50,183 bases of DNA from a virus, in IMG/VR virus record IMGVR_UViG_3300021077_000008, positions 1-50,183 of that record, one strand, 5' to 3'. Below are positions 1 to 9,403 of the stretch, one piece after another; the first letter of the stretch is position 1; the number at the start of each line of letters is the position of its first letter. Below the pieces are notes generated by a model. That model ran no database searches, was not told the origin of the DNA, and saw nothing but the letters and a program-made list of their open reading frames with translations. The position numbers and the translations under genes are program-made.

Positions 1-152
1 CATCCTGTAACCGATCGGCGGTCGGGTCGCCTTTGAGGGCGAGTGCGATGAGCTTGCGGGTCAACGCCGCCGCCTTGCGGTCGATCAGCGAAAAATCCCC
101 GGCATCCACGGGAATGGGAACGTCCGAGAGATTGCGGAACAATCGGTAAAAC
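1..152. other. Foreign GC-rich fragment at contig end (probable chimera)
   Basis: The first ~150 bases are about 65% GC (39 of 60 in the first line), against roughly 25-30% in the adjoining phage DNA, and the change is abrupt near position 150. Read on the minus strand in a frame different from the phage fibre, the part next to the junction encodes FYRLFRNLSDVPIPVDAGDF followed by SLIDRK. This closely resembles the conserved block of GtrB-type polyprenol-phosphate glycosyltransferases. The remaining residues (AALTRKLIALALKGDPTA) recall a different family (DUF5681-like). Both likenesses are from memory. A mosaic of bacterial fragments fused to a phage gene is best explained as an assembly or amplification chimera. 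Confidence 0.7.
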
Positions 153-3100
153 AGTTTGTAAAGAATCTGTATAAGTTATTCCGTTGACTGTTATAGAATT
201 ATTAAAATCTAAATCAGAAACATTTCCAAAAATTTTTATAATGCTATTTGTATAATTATTTCCGGAAACTGGCGTAAAATTTATTACTGGTTGATTAGTA
301 GCATATACAGCAAATGGAGAACTAACAGCGGAACAATTATTATTAGATGCTAGAACTTGATAATAATTAAAGGTTTCCGAAATTTGGTTTTCGTAAATCT
401 TTTCATCTAAAGAATTGTTAAAAGCATAATATGTATTCCAAGGACCATTAGGAGATGATGACTTTTTAATATACACATTAACAACATCACCATTAGAAAC
501 GTCTGCATAATTGTCTACTGAATATTCAAGAACTTTTTGAGAAACATTTGGTTGAATTGTTAGAAGATTTGAACTTGGATATACAATACTTAAATCTATT
601 TGTTGTTCTGTATTGACATTGAAAGAACTAGAATATACAACATTTCCTGGATAATTAAACGAAACATTATATCCAGTATTTCCATAAACCGGAGAATCGA
701 CATTTGCGAACCAAGAATTTCCAGAAATAGTTACAGGAGCATTTACATAACTATTCGAAAAGTTTTGCCAAGTATATGAGAACGGCGTGGTGTTAATTAC
801 ACTTAATCCGACATCTGTTCCAACCCAAAGATAATTGTCAGAAGATGTTACTAATGTTTTGTTTACATTGTTAGAAAGCATTCCAGAATAATTTGAGACA
901 TCTAGAACAGACCATCCAGAAGAAACCGAGCCTAAATTATTTCCAGTAAATTCTACAACACCACCATTATATTGATTGTTATTTGTGGAAAATCCAATTA
1001 CTTTAGTGTTAGCAGAAGTTATTGTAATACTCTTTGCTTGAACATTTGAAAGATGTCCTGCACCAGAATTTAATCCATTCGGCCATATTGGTGTAGCAGA
1101 AGATTTAAGTTCTATAAAAGTGCTTCCAGAAAGAGTGGCTATACCAGAATCGGTGGCTAACCAAAGAGTTCCAAAAGTATCTACGGCTATATCATTTATG
1201 TTTTGAAAAGTAGGTAAAGAATAATTTATCCAACTTCCAGAAGTATATTTTGAAATTCTATTATCAGACGTTGCAACGAATATGTTTCCGGAAGTTGTTA
1301 AAACCTTTCTTGGGTAAATTCCTGGATTATATTTCGTAACATATTGGCCTGTAAATGTAGCTCCAGATAAAGACAAAACCGAATTTACATTATTCCAAGT
1401 TAATGCAATATATTTTGTGTCATTAGAATCTATATAAATGTCCGAAATATCTGTAGCATTTGAAGGATAGGCCGAAAGAGAACTATTAGAAGTGGTAAAC
1501 AAATACCAATCATTAGAATTTTGTGTAGACCAATTTTTAGAGTTAAATGTTCCTATACCATTTCCAGAATATGCAATCCAAATGAATCCAAGAGAATCCA
1601 TAGATATGTCAGAAATTTTTTGGAAAGCTATACTAGAATTTGCTGTAGTATATCCTATAACAGAACCAGTATTACGATTTATTCTATATAAACCATTTCC
1701 GTCAGTTCCGACCCAAACAACACCAGAGTTTAATCTATCTTCTAATAAACAAGTAATTTTCTTGTCGTTAGGAATATAAGAATTAACATAAGAAATACTT
1801 CCAGATGTAGGAGAACCATTAGAAATATCTATTGTCCCATTTATAATAATGTTTCCAGAATGACACAAAGCATTGCTAGATACAGTTATTATTGGAGATG
1901 TAGTAAATGTAATAGTAGAAACATCGCTTTGGCCATAATTTCCTAAATCACTTAACGCCCTTACAATAAAGTCATAAGAACCGGGAACCAACGAAGTAAA
2001 CGTATTCTGCCAATTTCCTAAAGTTGTTTGAGAAAGACTTCCTAAAAATTGATAAGGACTTACTGAATTGGTTGCTCTATAATATGCACCAACACTTTCT
2101 ACAGAACCTCCGGAAATACTTGTAGATGCCTGAATAGTAAATGTAGGATTAAAAATTACAGAACTTGCAGATGGCGATGTTATAGTAGCGGAAGGAGTTG
2201 GACCAGAGGTGTTCAAAGAATTATAAGAAATCAATAATTCTGGATATGCCGCAATTGGACCGGACCCAGAAACTCTACCAGAATTAAATCCTATAGAAAT
2301 ATTTGAAGTGTTATTTTCATTACCACTATCGAAAAGACTTACTAAAAATCCAAAGTTGTTTGCTGGATTTTGCCTCCAATTGTCTACGATATTTGTTACA
2401 TCAAAATCCATCCAAAATTGATTTGCAGAAGTAGAAGAAGTAAACGAATTAGAAAGATTAGAATTTCCTATCCATAGAGCAGGAGAATTTATATAATCTC
2501 CACCAGAAGTAACCCAAGTTGCGGAAGAATTTCTCTGCCCCCACGTTACTTGATTTTCTACCCAAGAAGAAGAAACCTGATATACCGCAACCGAACCAGT
2601 CGTAGTAGGATAGTTCCAAGCATTTGTTAAATTATTTGTGTTAATCCTTAGAACAGCACTCTTAATACTTGTTGCAGAAGAAGGGATGGCAGAAGTATCA
2701 AATTTTATTAAAGACCTTCTACGGTTGTCTGAGCCACTTCCTTTTGATTGTATATATAATTCTCCGGAATCAAATGTTCCAGCAGATATAGGATTATTTC
2801 CAGAAACTGAAATATAAACTGAGTTATTGTTTCCAGTAGCACTATTAACAAGTTTTATAAAATTACTATCTGTTAATAATTGTCCAGTTAAAGTATCTAA
2901 AGTATTTGCATCAGTATATTCTTGAACGTTTACCCAAGAACTTCCATTAAATTGCTGAAGTATGAAATAAGGATTGTTAGAAAGTGTTGTAGAATTTGGA
3001 GAAGAATACCAAGCAGATGTTACAAAAGAACTAGGAAATAATCCGGGATTTATTTGTAAATATACATCCGTTCCAGTTAAAGCAAAACCATTCGGAATAA

Positions 3101-3707
3101 GTGCTGGAGAGTTCGGCCAAGATACTATAATTTGACTATCGTATTTGTTTCCCTTTGCTCTAATATATTCTGGAATTTTTTGAATAGATATTGAAGGAGA
3201 AGAAGTTAAGGAAACAGAACTAGTATATGTGTTATAATTTCCTGGAAGAAACCAAGAAACCGTATACCCAGGAACAGGAACAACATCATCTAAAATTATA
3301 TCAAAATATGTAGGATTGTTATTAGCATAAGCCACTACCGCAATGCTCGAAGACTGTCCATTAGGAGCATTCAAAGTCAACTGAGGAGCTATCTTAGTGC
3401 TATCTATAATGTTATGGAAAACTCTATAGGAAGTTGCCGTAAGATTTAGAGAAACTATGCCGGACTGTGGAAGACCATTCGTAGGGTCAACTGCCGAAGA
3501 TATTTGCGAAAATGTTCCTAAAGAGTTTACGCCAGAAGTAAACTGAGTCCCTATATTGGTTTCTTGAAGCCACGCATAAGATATGACGCGAACTGCCGAA
3601 AGGGGAATAGACGACGTATCAAAATTTTGAATAGCTAAAGATAAGTCAAAATTGTTCTGACTATTAAAACCACTTCCTTGAGCAACCAACAAATTAAGTT
3701 TAGCCAT
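1..3707 (-). CDS. Giant tail-fibre/appendage protein with beta-propeller repeats, 3' end missing
   Basis: One reading frame is open from an ATG at 3707 to the left edge (1235 codons) with no stop. The phage-derived part is about 1186 residues. About residues 320-470 form a DNRLRE-like carbohydrate-binding module (SDNRRRSLIKFDTSAIPSSA, then a Trp-rich strand region). Around residues 660, 850 and 965 are propeller-type repeats of the two-component-regulator kind (VWVGTDGNGLYRIN, LWLATDSGIATLS, LWVGTDVGLSVIN). The composition is Ser/Thr/Asn-rich, as in phage fibres. A T4-late-like promoter lies 24 nt upstream. It follows the baseplate, FN3 and esterase genes, so a host-binding appendage is the likely role. 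The frame in the last ~50 codons is Arg/Gly/Pro-rich and spurious, belonging to the foreign end. Confidence 0.8.
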   Translation of the reverse strand, partial: MAKLNLLVAQGSGFNSQNNFDLSLAIQNFDTSSIPLSAVRVISYAWLQETNIGTQFTSGVNSLGTFSQISSAVDPTNGLPQSGIVSLNLTATSYRVFHNIIDSTKIAPQLTLNAPNGQSSSIAVVAYANNNPTYFDIILDDVVPVPGYTVSWFLPGNYNTYTSSVSLTSSPSISIQKIPEYIRAKGNKYDSQIIVSWPNSPALIPNGFALTGTDVYLQINPGLFPSSFVTSAWYSSPNSTTLSNNPYFILQQFNGSSWVNVQEYTDANTLDTLTGQLLTDSNFIKLVNSATGNNNSVYISVSGNNPISAGTFDSGELYIQSKGSGSDNRRRSLIKFDTSAIPSSATSIKSAVLRINTNNLTNAWNYPTTTGSVAVYQVSSSWVENQVTWGQRNSSATWVTSGGDYINSPALWIGNSNLSNSFTSSTSANQFWMDFDVTNIVDNWRQNPANNFGFLVSLFDSGNENNTSNISIGFNSGRVSGSGPIAAYPELLISYNSLNTSGPTPSATITSPSASSVIFNPTFTIQASTSISGGSVESVGAYYRATNSVSPYQFLGSLSQTTLGNWQNTFTSLVPGSYDFIVRALSDLGNYGQSDVSTITFTTSPIITVSSNALCHSGNIIINGTIDISNGSPTSGSISYVNSYIPNDKKITCLLEDRLNSGVVWVGTDGNGLYRINRNTGSVIGYTTANSSIAFQKISDISMDSLGFIWIAYSGNGIGTFNSKNWSTQNSNDWYLFTTSNSSLSAYPSNATDISDIYIDSNDTKYIALTWNNVNSVLSLSGATFTGQYVTKYNPGIYPRKVLTTSGNIFVATSDNRISKYTSGSWINYSLPTFQNINDIAVDTFGTLWLATDSGIATLSGSTFIELKSSATPIWPNGLNSGAGHLSNVQAKSITITSANTKVIGFSTNNNQYNGGVVEFTGNNLGSVSSGWSVLDVSNYSGMLSNNVNKTLVTSSDNYLWVGTDVGLSVINTTPFSYTWQNFSNSYVNAPVTISGNSWFANVDSPVYGNTGYNVSFNYPGNVVYSSSFNVNTEQQIDLSIVYPSSNLLTIQPNVSQKVLEYSVDNYADVSNGDVVNVYIKKSSSPNGPWNTYYAFNNSLDEKIYENQISETFNYYQVLASNNNCSAVSSPFAVYATNQPVINFTPVSGNNYTNSIIKIFGNVSDLDFNNSITVNGITYTDSLQTVLPIVPQSLGRSHSRGCRGFFADRPQGGGVDPQAHRTRPQRRPDRRSVTG

Positions 3708-3731
3708 TTATAATTCCTTTCAACATGGAAT

Positions 3732-3739
3732 TATTTATA
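3732..3739 (-). promoter_or_regulatory. T4-late-like promoter box TATAAATA
   Basis: TATAAATA followed by ATTCC, 24 nt before the ATG of the giant fibre gene. Confidence 0.7.
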
Positions 3740-3761
3740 GAGACTACAACAACTTCTAAGA

Positions 3762-3793
3762 AATTTAAGTAGTTCGGCGATGTTGCTTAAATT
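3762..3793 (-). terminator. Possible hairpin after the SGNH gene
   Basis: An 8-bp perfect inverted repeat (AATTTAAG / CTTAAATT) with a 16-nt interarm lies 35 nt past the stop of the SGNH gene. The stem is AT-rich and there is no clear U-run, so it is a weak terminator candidate. Confidence 0.3.
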
Positions 3794-3827
3794 CGTATGG
3801 CGGCTTTTGAATTATTACAATTTTGAC

Positions 3828-4520
3828 TTATGTTACTCCAACAGCAGTTGCACAAGCAAGAAATCTCGTAACTAGATTTTGACCTACACCAAGAGAACCT
3901 CCGGACCCAATAGCATCATAACCGCTTTGATTTGGGTGGGTTCCATCTGTTGTATATGACGCCAGCCATTGTTGTCCTTGGGACGCAAGATCAACAGCAG
4001 GATCCTGAAGAATATCATCATGCCTAAGCAGCTTAGATCCCCAGCGTGATATTGCTGGATAAAGTAGTTCGTCTCTAAACCTAAAGTTTGGACCAGACGG
4101 ACCATACAAACTGGCTCCGAATGTTTGCGGTATAAATGCGATGCTATTGGTCGCGCACCAAGCTTCGGCAGATAATGCTGTTGCCCAGGCTCCATTAGCA
4201 GAGGTCAATCTAGCGTAATCCCAGACTCCTGCCGACGTAAACATACCATTTGGAGAGTAAATATCGTAAAGTAGAAGCGTTGGTCGGAGACTGGACGGTG
4301 TTCCATTATATATTTGAACTAAACGATTGAAGTGCTGACTAGATGTAAATCCGCTCATACCAAGATTTAGCAAACTCCACGTAGGATTGGATGCAGAAAA
4401 ACCACTAAGAGACGTTATCAACCTAATCGGGACGCCAGTAATTGTTGGGAGATAGTTTATATCACCATACCCCTGACCAATTGAGTCGCTATTGGTCCAG
4501 ATAATGTTACGTGTTGTCAT
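3828..4520 (-). CDS. SGNH/GDSL-type hydrolase (putative carbohydrate esterase of the tail)
   Basis: The 230-residue protein has SGNH family blocks. Block I is NSDSIGQG with the candidate nucleophile Ser13. Block II is NLGMSG (Asn52, Gly54). Block V is DGTHPN with Asp192 and His195. These enzymes usually remove acyl groups from polysaccharides, so it may deacetylate a host surface glycan during adsorption. I chose the ATG at 4520 rather than an upstream in-frame ATG at 4610. It has a G-rich ribosome site (GGGGGA) and overlaps the upstream FN3 gene by ATGA, indicating translational coupling. No signal peptide is evident. GC is about 45%, well above the neighbours, suggesting recent acquisition together with the FN3 gene. 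Confidence 0.75.
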   Translation of the reverse strand: MTTRNIIWTNSDSIGQGYGDINYLPTITGVPIRLITSLSGFSASNPTWSLLNLGMSGFTSSQHFNRLVQIYNGTPSSLRPTLLLYDIYSPNGMFTSAGVWDYARLTSANGAWATALSAEAWCATNSIAFIPQTFGASLYGPSGPNFRFRDELLYPAISRWGSKLLRHDDILQDPAVDLASQGQQWLASYTTDGTHPNQSGYDAIGSGGSLGVGQNLVTRFLACATAVGVT

Positions 4521-5602
4521 GGTGTCCCCCAGGCTGCTGCTAAAATAGGAAGTTGGTGTAAATAAGGAGGCCAATAACGCCCAAGTGCGAGACCCGGAGT
4601 CCAGGACCAATTACCACTGTTCATCGGATCAAATGATGCTATTTTGTCACCGTCCTGCCACGAAACTGTGATACCTTTAGTTCCCGTGCTATCGTTTAAG
4701 ATTGGCCAAGTAGCCTTATCAATCATATATAAGATAGAAGTTGTAGAATTAACTGCGGTCGTGTCGGAAGTGTGGTCTTCATACGTACATGCGTATTGTT
4801 TACCAGATATAAACTGAGGAATAAACACTCTAAGTACAACACCGAACGCAGAGGTTGTGGACCCAAACGGCAGAGTACACCATTTATATGCTTCGTTTAC
4901 CGTAGTCAATTCCCAATTGGTATCGTAGTATATGCTGTCTGGCCCTGCCGGAATATCGGTCGCTGAAGAGGGAAGGACGGCGTAACCTGTAGATGGGTCA
5001 CCAGTAACCGCATTATTTGGATCGGATGTAGAAGTCATATATGCGTCGGATGACATCAATGCGTAAGCGATCTTCAAACCACTGATCGATGCGCTTGTTA
5101 GATTACCAATCATGACGGAAAGACTGTTAACAGGAGTCTGATGATTGCAATACCAATTTGGAATGAAAAATATTATAGTGCGGCCAGCCACAGGAATTAC
5201 GGTAGATGCAGGGGATGTCGTAGCATCCTCTTTCCAGTCCTGCGAAGAAAACATTCCAGACCATCCCTGAACAAGAGACGCCTGCTTTGTAAATCCAGTA
5301 GCAACAGATGTAGAACTGCTTGAGAATCCATTACCAGTTGTTACGTTGGCTCTGACTTCTATCAAATAGCTTGTCGAAGCAGTCAGGCCAGTGGCGGTGG
5401 CGGATAAGATGCTAGACGATACGTTAGTCCACGACGAAGCAAATCCTCCCGCTGGAGTGTAGCGCCAATCATACGATGTTGTTTCTGAAACGGCTGTCCA
5501 AGAGAACGACATTGTTGATGTTGTTCTCTGATTAATCGTAACGGTAGGTGGTGATGACCTTTTATCCAATCCCAAATTTACATAAGCCCCATTTAATTGC
5601 AT
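4517..5602 (-). CDS. FN3-domain tail/receptor-binding protein
   Basis: This 361-residue protein begins with a fibronectin type III-like domain (about residues 15-108, with SFSWTAVSETTSYDWRY and a final YLIEVRANVTTG strand). It continues as a Ser/Thr-rich beta-type region of unknown fold. It is coupled by a 4-base overlap to the SGNH hydrolase downstream and preceded by TGGAGAA 6 nt from its ATG. Position after gp6 and composition suggest an adsorption-apparatus protein that presents or binds glycans. GC is higher than in flanking genes. The function is inferred from context and the FN3 domain only. Confidence 0.65.
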   Translation of the reverse strand: MQLNGAYVNLGLDKRSSPPTVTINQRTTSTMSFSWTAVSETTSYDWRYTPAGGFASSWTNVSSSILSATATGLTASTSYLIEVRANVTTGNGFSSSSTSVATGFTKQASLVQGWSGMFSSQDWKEDATTSPASTVIPVAGRTIIFFIPNWYCNHQTPVNSLSVMIGNLTSASISGLKIAYALMSSDAYMTSTSDPNNAVTGDPSTGYAVLPSSATDIPAGPDSIYYDTNWELTTVNEAYKWCTLPFGSTTSAFGVVLRVFIPQFISGKQYACTYEDHTSDTTAVNSTTSILYMIDKATWPILNDSTGTKGITVSWQDGDKIASFDPMNSGNWSWTPGLALGRYWPPYLHQLPILAAAWGTP

Positions 5603-5616
5603 AAAAAATTCTCCAT

Positions 5617-8223
5617 TTAATTATATAGATATTGACTTAATTCTGGGGCAGTAATTCGAGGAATCTCATGGCTTAATGAAAAATTTACTATATTTTCATA
5701 ACCATCTAATAAATTTTCAGTAATTGGTGATTCCAAACTATTTTTAAACCATGTAGCAATGTTTATTAAATCATTGTCAACAAATGATTTAAGTTCTTTT
5801 AAATTCACGGTTGTCAAAGATTGTTTGCAAAGAGTTGTTTGATTTTGTGTTACTGAACTTTGGTTTTGAGAAATTTGACTTAGCGCACAAAAGCAATTTC
5901 CGCGATTCGCCAAAAACTCATCAAAAGTTTTTATTAAACTTGCGGCAGTATTTGAATTACTCGTTGAAGTGTCTTGTGAAAGCAATAATTGAATATTGTT
6001 ATAAAAACATTGTAAAAATCCTAGATAAAGATTTCTTTGAGATGGTTCGAAAGAAGTATTTACATTGCCATTAGAAGTATAAGTAACACCACAGCTATCA
6101 TCATTTACCATATTAGTGCTTGGCCAAATAATCTCTGTTCTAACAGTTGTAGAATCATACTTATATATTTTCAATTCTAATTTCGGCAAAAGACAGCAAA
6201 TGGCATTTAAAGTATTTTGAGAATATGCCGAAAGACTATTGATTTGAATAATTGCCTTCTGATAAAAAGAAACTATATCATCCGTTCCAGAAACCGAATA
6301 TTCTCTTACTCCACATTGTCCAGTAGAAGATATAGAAGAATTGAACACATACCCTACAGGAACATTTGGAAAAATTGCTGAAATGCTTGGCATCTCTGCT
6401 GCTGAATTTGTAGTATAAAGATAATATTGGTTTGGGTTTATATTAGGTTGAAAAGAAAGATTCGCATGATTTACTTGTGGAAAATTTTGAACAACATCTA
6501 TAACGTCGGAAAGATATACTGGAGAATTAAAATTTGTAGAGTTATTAAAGTAACTATAAAGAGCATCCGTAATTGCCGAATATGTGCTAGGAATATCTAC
6601 CAAAGGATTAAGATAAATGTTCCCGGCTAATTGAAAATCTCTTATCTCTGGTGTTACATAAATGTTTTTAATTGTTATCATAGACCTTGTGTAAAGATTT
6701 GAATAAATTGTTGCCAAGTCTGAATTACTCGTTATTAAAGAATTTATAGCAGGATCTTTCAAAGGCGTAGAAGAATCTGAAAGAACCATTAAATTGAACC
6801 AATCATTAGATGTAGAATTTACTAGCAACACATTTGAATCATCTTTAACACCTACATATTTTCCGTTAAGTTGAGAATAAAGATTTGGGAGAACCGAAAA
6901 TAATACAGTATTGAACATCTTTATATTAGGAACTTTATATGTATTATCTCTGGTTTCTTCTTGTTCTCCAAAAGTAATAGCATTTTCAATTTGGCTTCCC
7001 ATAATTGTCAGCGTTTTTAAATAACTTACATAATCTCTAGGAGTAACACATCTATCCTGACTATAAAAAATTTCTGGAGAATTTACTTTAATAGAATCTA
7101 TGCTTTCTATATCAGCACCACCAACAACATTTGATGCTAATGTAAATTTCATATTAGACGTAGTAAAAGTATTTCCATTTCCAAAAGAATTTGCTTGAGA
7201 TTGAATACTTCTTCCAATTACTCCAACAGTATTTCCAGCAGAACCTAATGTAGAAAGATATTGAACGTAAACATTATCATTTCCAGTAGCACCGATAGAA
7301 GCAATCACATCATCGGCAAATTTTAATTGAACGGTATCGTCTAAATTGGTTGACAAAACACACCACTGAATGTCCTGACCTGCTCCAGCGGATGTTTGTA
7401 ACGGTATTGTATAATTGTTTAAGAAAGACCTTCTATCAATTGTAAATTCTCTTCCATTGGAATTTGAAAATACATTTGAATCTGTTCCGCAAGCAACTCT
7501 AGTCATATTTGATGTTAATGTAATATTTCCTGTATCGGCGTCAAACCCAAAATCTTGGTCTCCAAAATAATTACTAAAGGTTACGTCTGGAATTTGATAA
7601 GATTGAAACCTCTGGTCAGCTTGGGTTTGGCTATTGTTTATAGTGAAAACTTTCTGAGATGCTTGAACCAATTGGATAGTATTCTGGTATTGTTGAGGAA
7701 TTAACTCTGTAGAAAATAATTGATAGTTATACCCAGGCTGTGAAGACCAATACTTAAATGTTAAAAAGAAACTAGGATTAGCGAAATTGTTTATATCAGT
7801 CTGAGTTAAAATATACTGCAATGGTTGAAGAAGCAAAAATGATTGCCCATTAAAAGTAAATTGAGAAAATTTCTTAAAAGTTATAACCTGACCAGCGGCA
7901 GCACCATTAGGAATAGAATTTATATTGATGTTAATTGAAGTAGTAGCCGGAATAGGTCTTCGAATAACATATCCAAGAATTTTCGAAAGCTCTACAATAG
8001 AACTTCTTAATTGTGCTGTAGAAGGAAATGATTCATTAGCTCTACGGTCAATATAAAAGTTAGTCATATCAGTAGCCGCTAAGAAAATTTCCGAAATTAC
8101 ACTATACAACTGAGACTGAGAATAATTAGCAAATCGACTATCTTGAGCTAAACGAGAAATTACAGAATCTCTCATTTCATTATATGTTAGTCCAGTGTAG
8201 TTCAAAATGTTGTTCGTGGCCAT
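5617..8223 (-). CDS. 6: Baseplate wedge protein, T4 gp6 / J-like family
   Basis: At 868 residues, this has the N-terminal organisation of the gp6/baseplate J family: a helical start (TGLTYNEMRDSVISRLAQDS), then SELYSVISEIF-type and NFYIDRRANESFPSTA segments that pack around the central hub. It also has the long middle region with an ITIKNIYVTPEIRDFQLAGN strand typical of baseplate J proteins. In T4, gp6 forms the iris of the baseplate with gp7 and gp53. The last ~220 residues are Asn/Gln/Cys-rich (several CC and FC pairs) and unlike T4, so they may be a lineage-specific attachment domain for the downstream fibres. A late-like promoter sits 23 nt upstream, overlapping the end of the glycosyltransferase gene. 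Confidence 0.8.
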   Translation of the reverse strand: MATNNILNYTGLTYNEMRDSVISRLAQDSRFANYSQSQLYSVISEIFLAATDMTNFYIDRRANESFPSTAQLRSSIVELSKILGYVIRRPIPATTSINININSIPNGAAAGQVITFKKFSQFTFNGQSFLLLQPLQYILTQTDINNFANPSFFLTFKYWSSQPGYNYQLFSTELIPQQYQNTIQLVQASQKVFTINNSQTQADQRFQSYQIPDVTFSNYFGDQDFGFDADTGNITLTSNMTRVACGTDSNVFSNSNGREFTIDRRSFLNNYTIPLQTSAGAGQDIQWCVLSTNLDDTVQLKFADDVIASIGATGNDNVYVQYLSTLGSAGNTVGVIGRSIQSQANSFGNGNTFTTSNMKFTLASNVVGGADIESIDSIKVNSPEIFYSQDRCVTPRDYVSYLKTLTIMGSQIENAITFGEQEETRDNTYKVPNIKMFNTVLFSVLPNLYSQLNGKYVGVKDDSNVLLVNSTSNDWFNLMVLSDSSTPLKDPAINSLITSNSDLATIYSNLYTRSMITIKNIYVTPEIRDFQLAGNIYLNPLVDIPSTYSAITDALYSYFNNSTNFNSPVYLSDVIDVVQNFPQVNHANLSFQPNINPNQYYLYTTNSAAEMPSISAIFPNVPVGYVFNSSISSTGQCGVREYSVSGTDDIVSFYQKAIIQINSLSAYSQNTLNAICCLLPKLELKIYKYDSTTVRTEIIWPSTNMVNDDSCGVTYTSNGNVNTSFEPSQRNLYLGFLQCFYNNIQLLLSQDTSTSNSNTAASLIKTFDEFLANRGNCFCALSQISQNQSSVTQNQTTLCKQSLTTVNLKELKSFVDNDLINIATWFKNSLESPITENLLDGYENIVNFSLSHEIPRITAPELSQYLYN

Positions 8224-8245
8224 TTATTATCCTTGTTCAATAGAA

Positions 8246-9403
8246 TTATTTATAATCTAAGAAAGAGTTTCCGAAAAGTTTCATTTCAAACTTCTCTACA
8301 TCATCTTCAAAAATCACTTCACCATTTCGAAAATAGAACTTCAAATATCCTAAAAACTCTTTATAAAAATGTATATCAAAATCAGAAATGTCTTTACAAT
8401 GGATTCCTAAAAAACTTTCCTTTCTATTATTCGTCAAAAAATTCTTAAAAACTATTTTATAATTTTTAGAATACTTTTCCGAAATCCATTCTAAAATATT
8501 CCAAACACGAAAATCAATTCCTTCTATATCTACTATGTTTTTAATATTATTTTTCTCATGTAGCCCAAAAGAAATCCACAAACCTTTTTTAACATTTTGA
8601 ACAGGACCTTCGAAAACTCCGGATAAAACCATTGCTTCAAGTTTTTTGGAAAGGTCTTTAAGTTTTTTATTCTTCTCTATATGATTCTTCTTTTGTTCTA
8701 GATGATAAAAATGATTTACAAAACAATCCTCAGAGGCTAATAAAATATATCCACCACATCTATAAAGAATATGCGAAATAAAATTGTCTTCTCCTCCCCA
8801 CTTCCCATCGAAAGAAATATTGAAAACTCTCTTGTCACTTCCTAATTTTTCATTAACATCCTGACAAAGTTCTATAGAAAGTTTATTAAATCCTAGATTA
8901 CAAGAATAAGTAAAAATGGTTTCTAACGTTAAATAATTTGCTACAATCATTCTTCCATTTTTGTTTGTGAAAGAATATTCATTTACCCATTTTTTATTAC
9001 ACCTTTCGTCATCTTCCCAATTTCCATCTATGTCTTGCTTAAATCTTTTCCCGCAAGATACTATAGGAAAATTTTGATTAAGATTTTCCAAATGTCTTTC
9101 TAAAAACTTTTCCGAAGGTATACAATCGCCATCTGAGAAAATTATGTTTTGATATTCTGGATAGTTTTCTTGAACGTAATTTATTCCGAAATCTCTTGTC
9201 AACCCAGCCGAAAAATTCTCTCCAGTAGTTTTTGTAAGATATTTGACTAGGATTTTTTCGGAAAAGATTTCTTGAATTTTTTCGGAATACCTATCTAAAA
9301 CAAAAAGCAAAAGGTCTGGTAGAATGGTTTGGTTCTCATATCCAGAAACAATTTTCGGAATATGCTCTGCTTGATTATGAGAAGGAACAATAATTATGTT
9401 CAT
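8246..9403 (-). CDS. GT-A fold glycosyltransferase (family 2-like)
   Basis: The protein has 385 residues. It starts like GT2 enzymes (IIIVPSHNQAEHIPKIVSGY, FVLDRYS). It has a DxD-type motif DGDC at 91-94 for sugar-nucleotide/metal binding and a KWGGEDNF motif at 201-208, like the acceptor-side WGGED of galactosyltransferase C-terminal domains. Such phage enzymes modify phage proteins, DNA or host glycans; here the neighbours are baseplate genes. Its start overlaps the gp25 stop (TAATG). Its own stop lies inside the gp6 promoter box. A second gene of the same type is at 30963-31916. Confidence 0.8.
   Translation of the reverse strand: MNIIIVPSHNQAEHIPKIVSGYENQTILPDLLLFVLDRYSEKIQEIFSEKILVKYLTKTTGENFSAGLTRDFGINYVQENYPEYQNIIFSDGDCIPSEKFLERHLENLNQNFPIVSCGKRFKQDIDGNWEDDERCNKKWVNEYSFTNKNGRMIVANYLTLETIFTYSCNLGFNKLSIELCQDVNEKLGSDKRVFNISFDGKWGGEDNFISHILYRCGGYILLASEDCFVNHFYHLEQKKNHIEKNKKLKDLSKKLEAMVLSGVFEGPVQNVKKGLWISFGLHEKNNIKNIVDIEGIDFRVWNILEWISEKYSKNYKIVFKNFLTNNRKESFLGIHCKDISDFDIHFYKEFLGYLKFYFRNGEVIFEDDVEKFEMKLFGNSFLDYK
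8247..8254 (-). promoter_or_regulatory. T4-late-like promoter box TATAAATA
   Basis: TATAAATA plus ATTCT, 23 nt before the gp6 ATG. The stop codon of the glycosyltransferase gene overlaps its end. Confidence 0.7.

Noticed and set aside
1492-1779. Plus-strand ORF of 95 codons
   Set aside because: It lies wholly inside the giant minus-strand fibre frame and has no ribosome site or domain; a shadow frame.
3884-4195. Second minus-strand ORF inside the SGNH gene
   Set aside because: The SGNH frame holds all catalytic blocks; this frame shows none and is a shadow.
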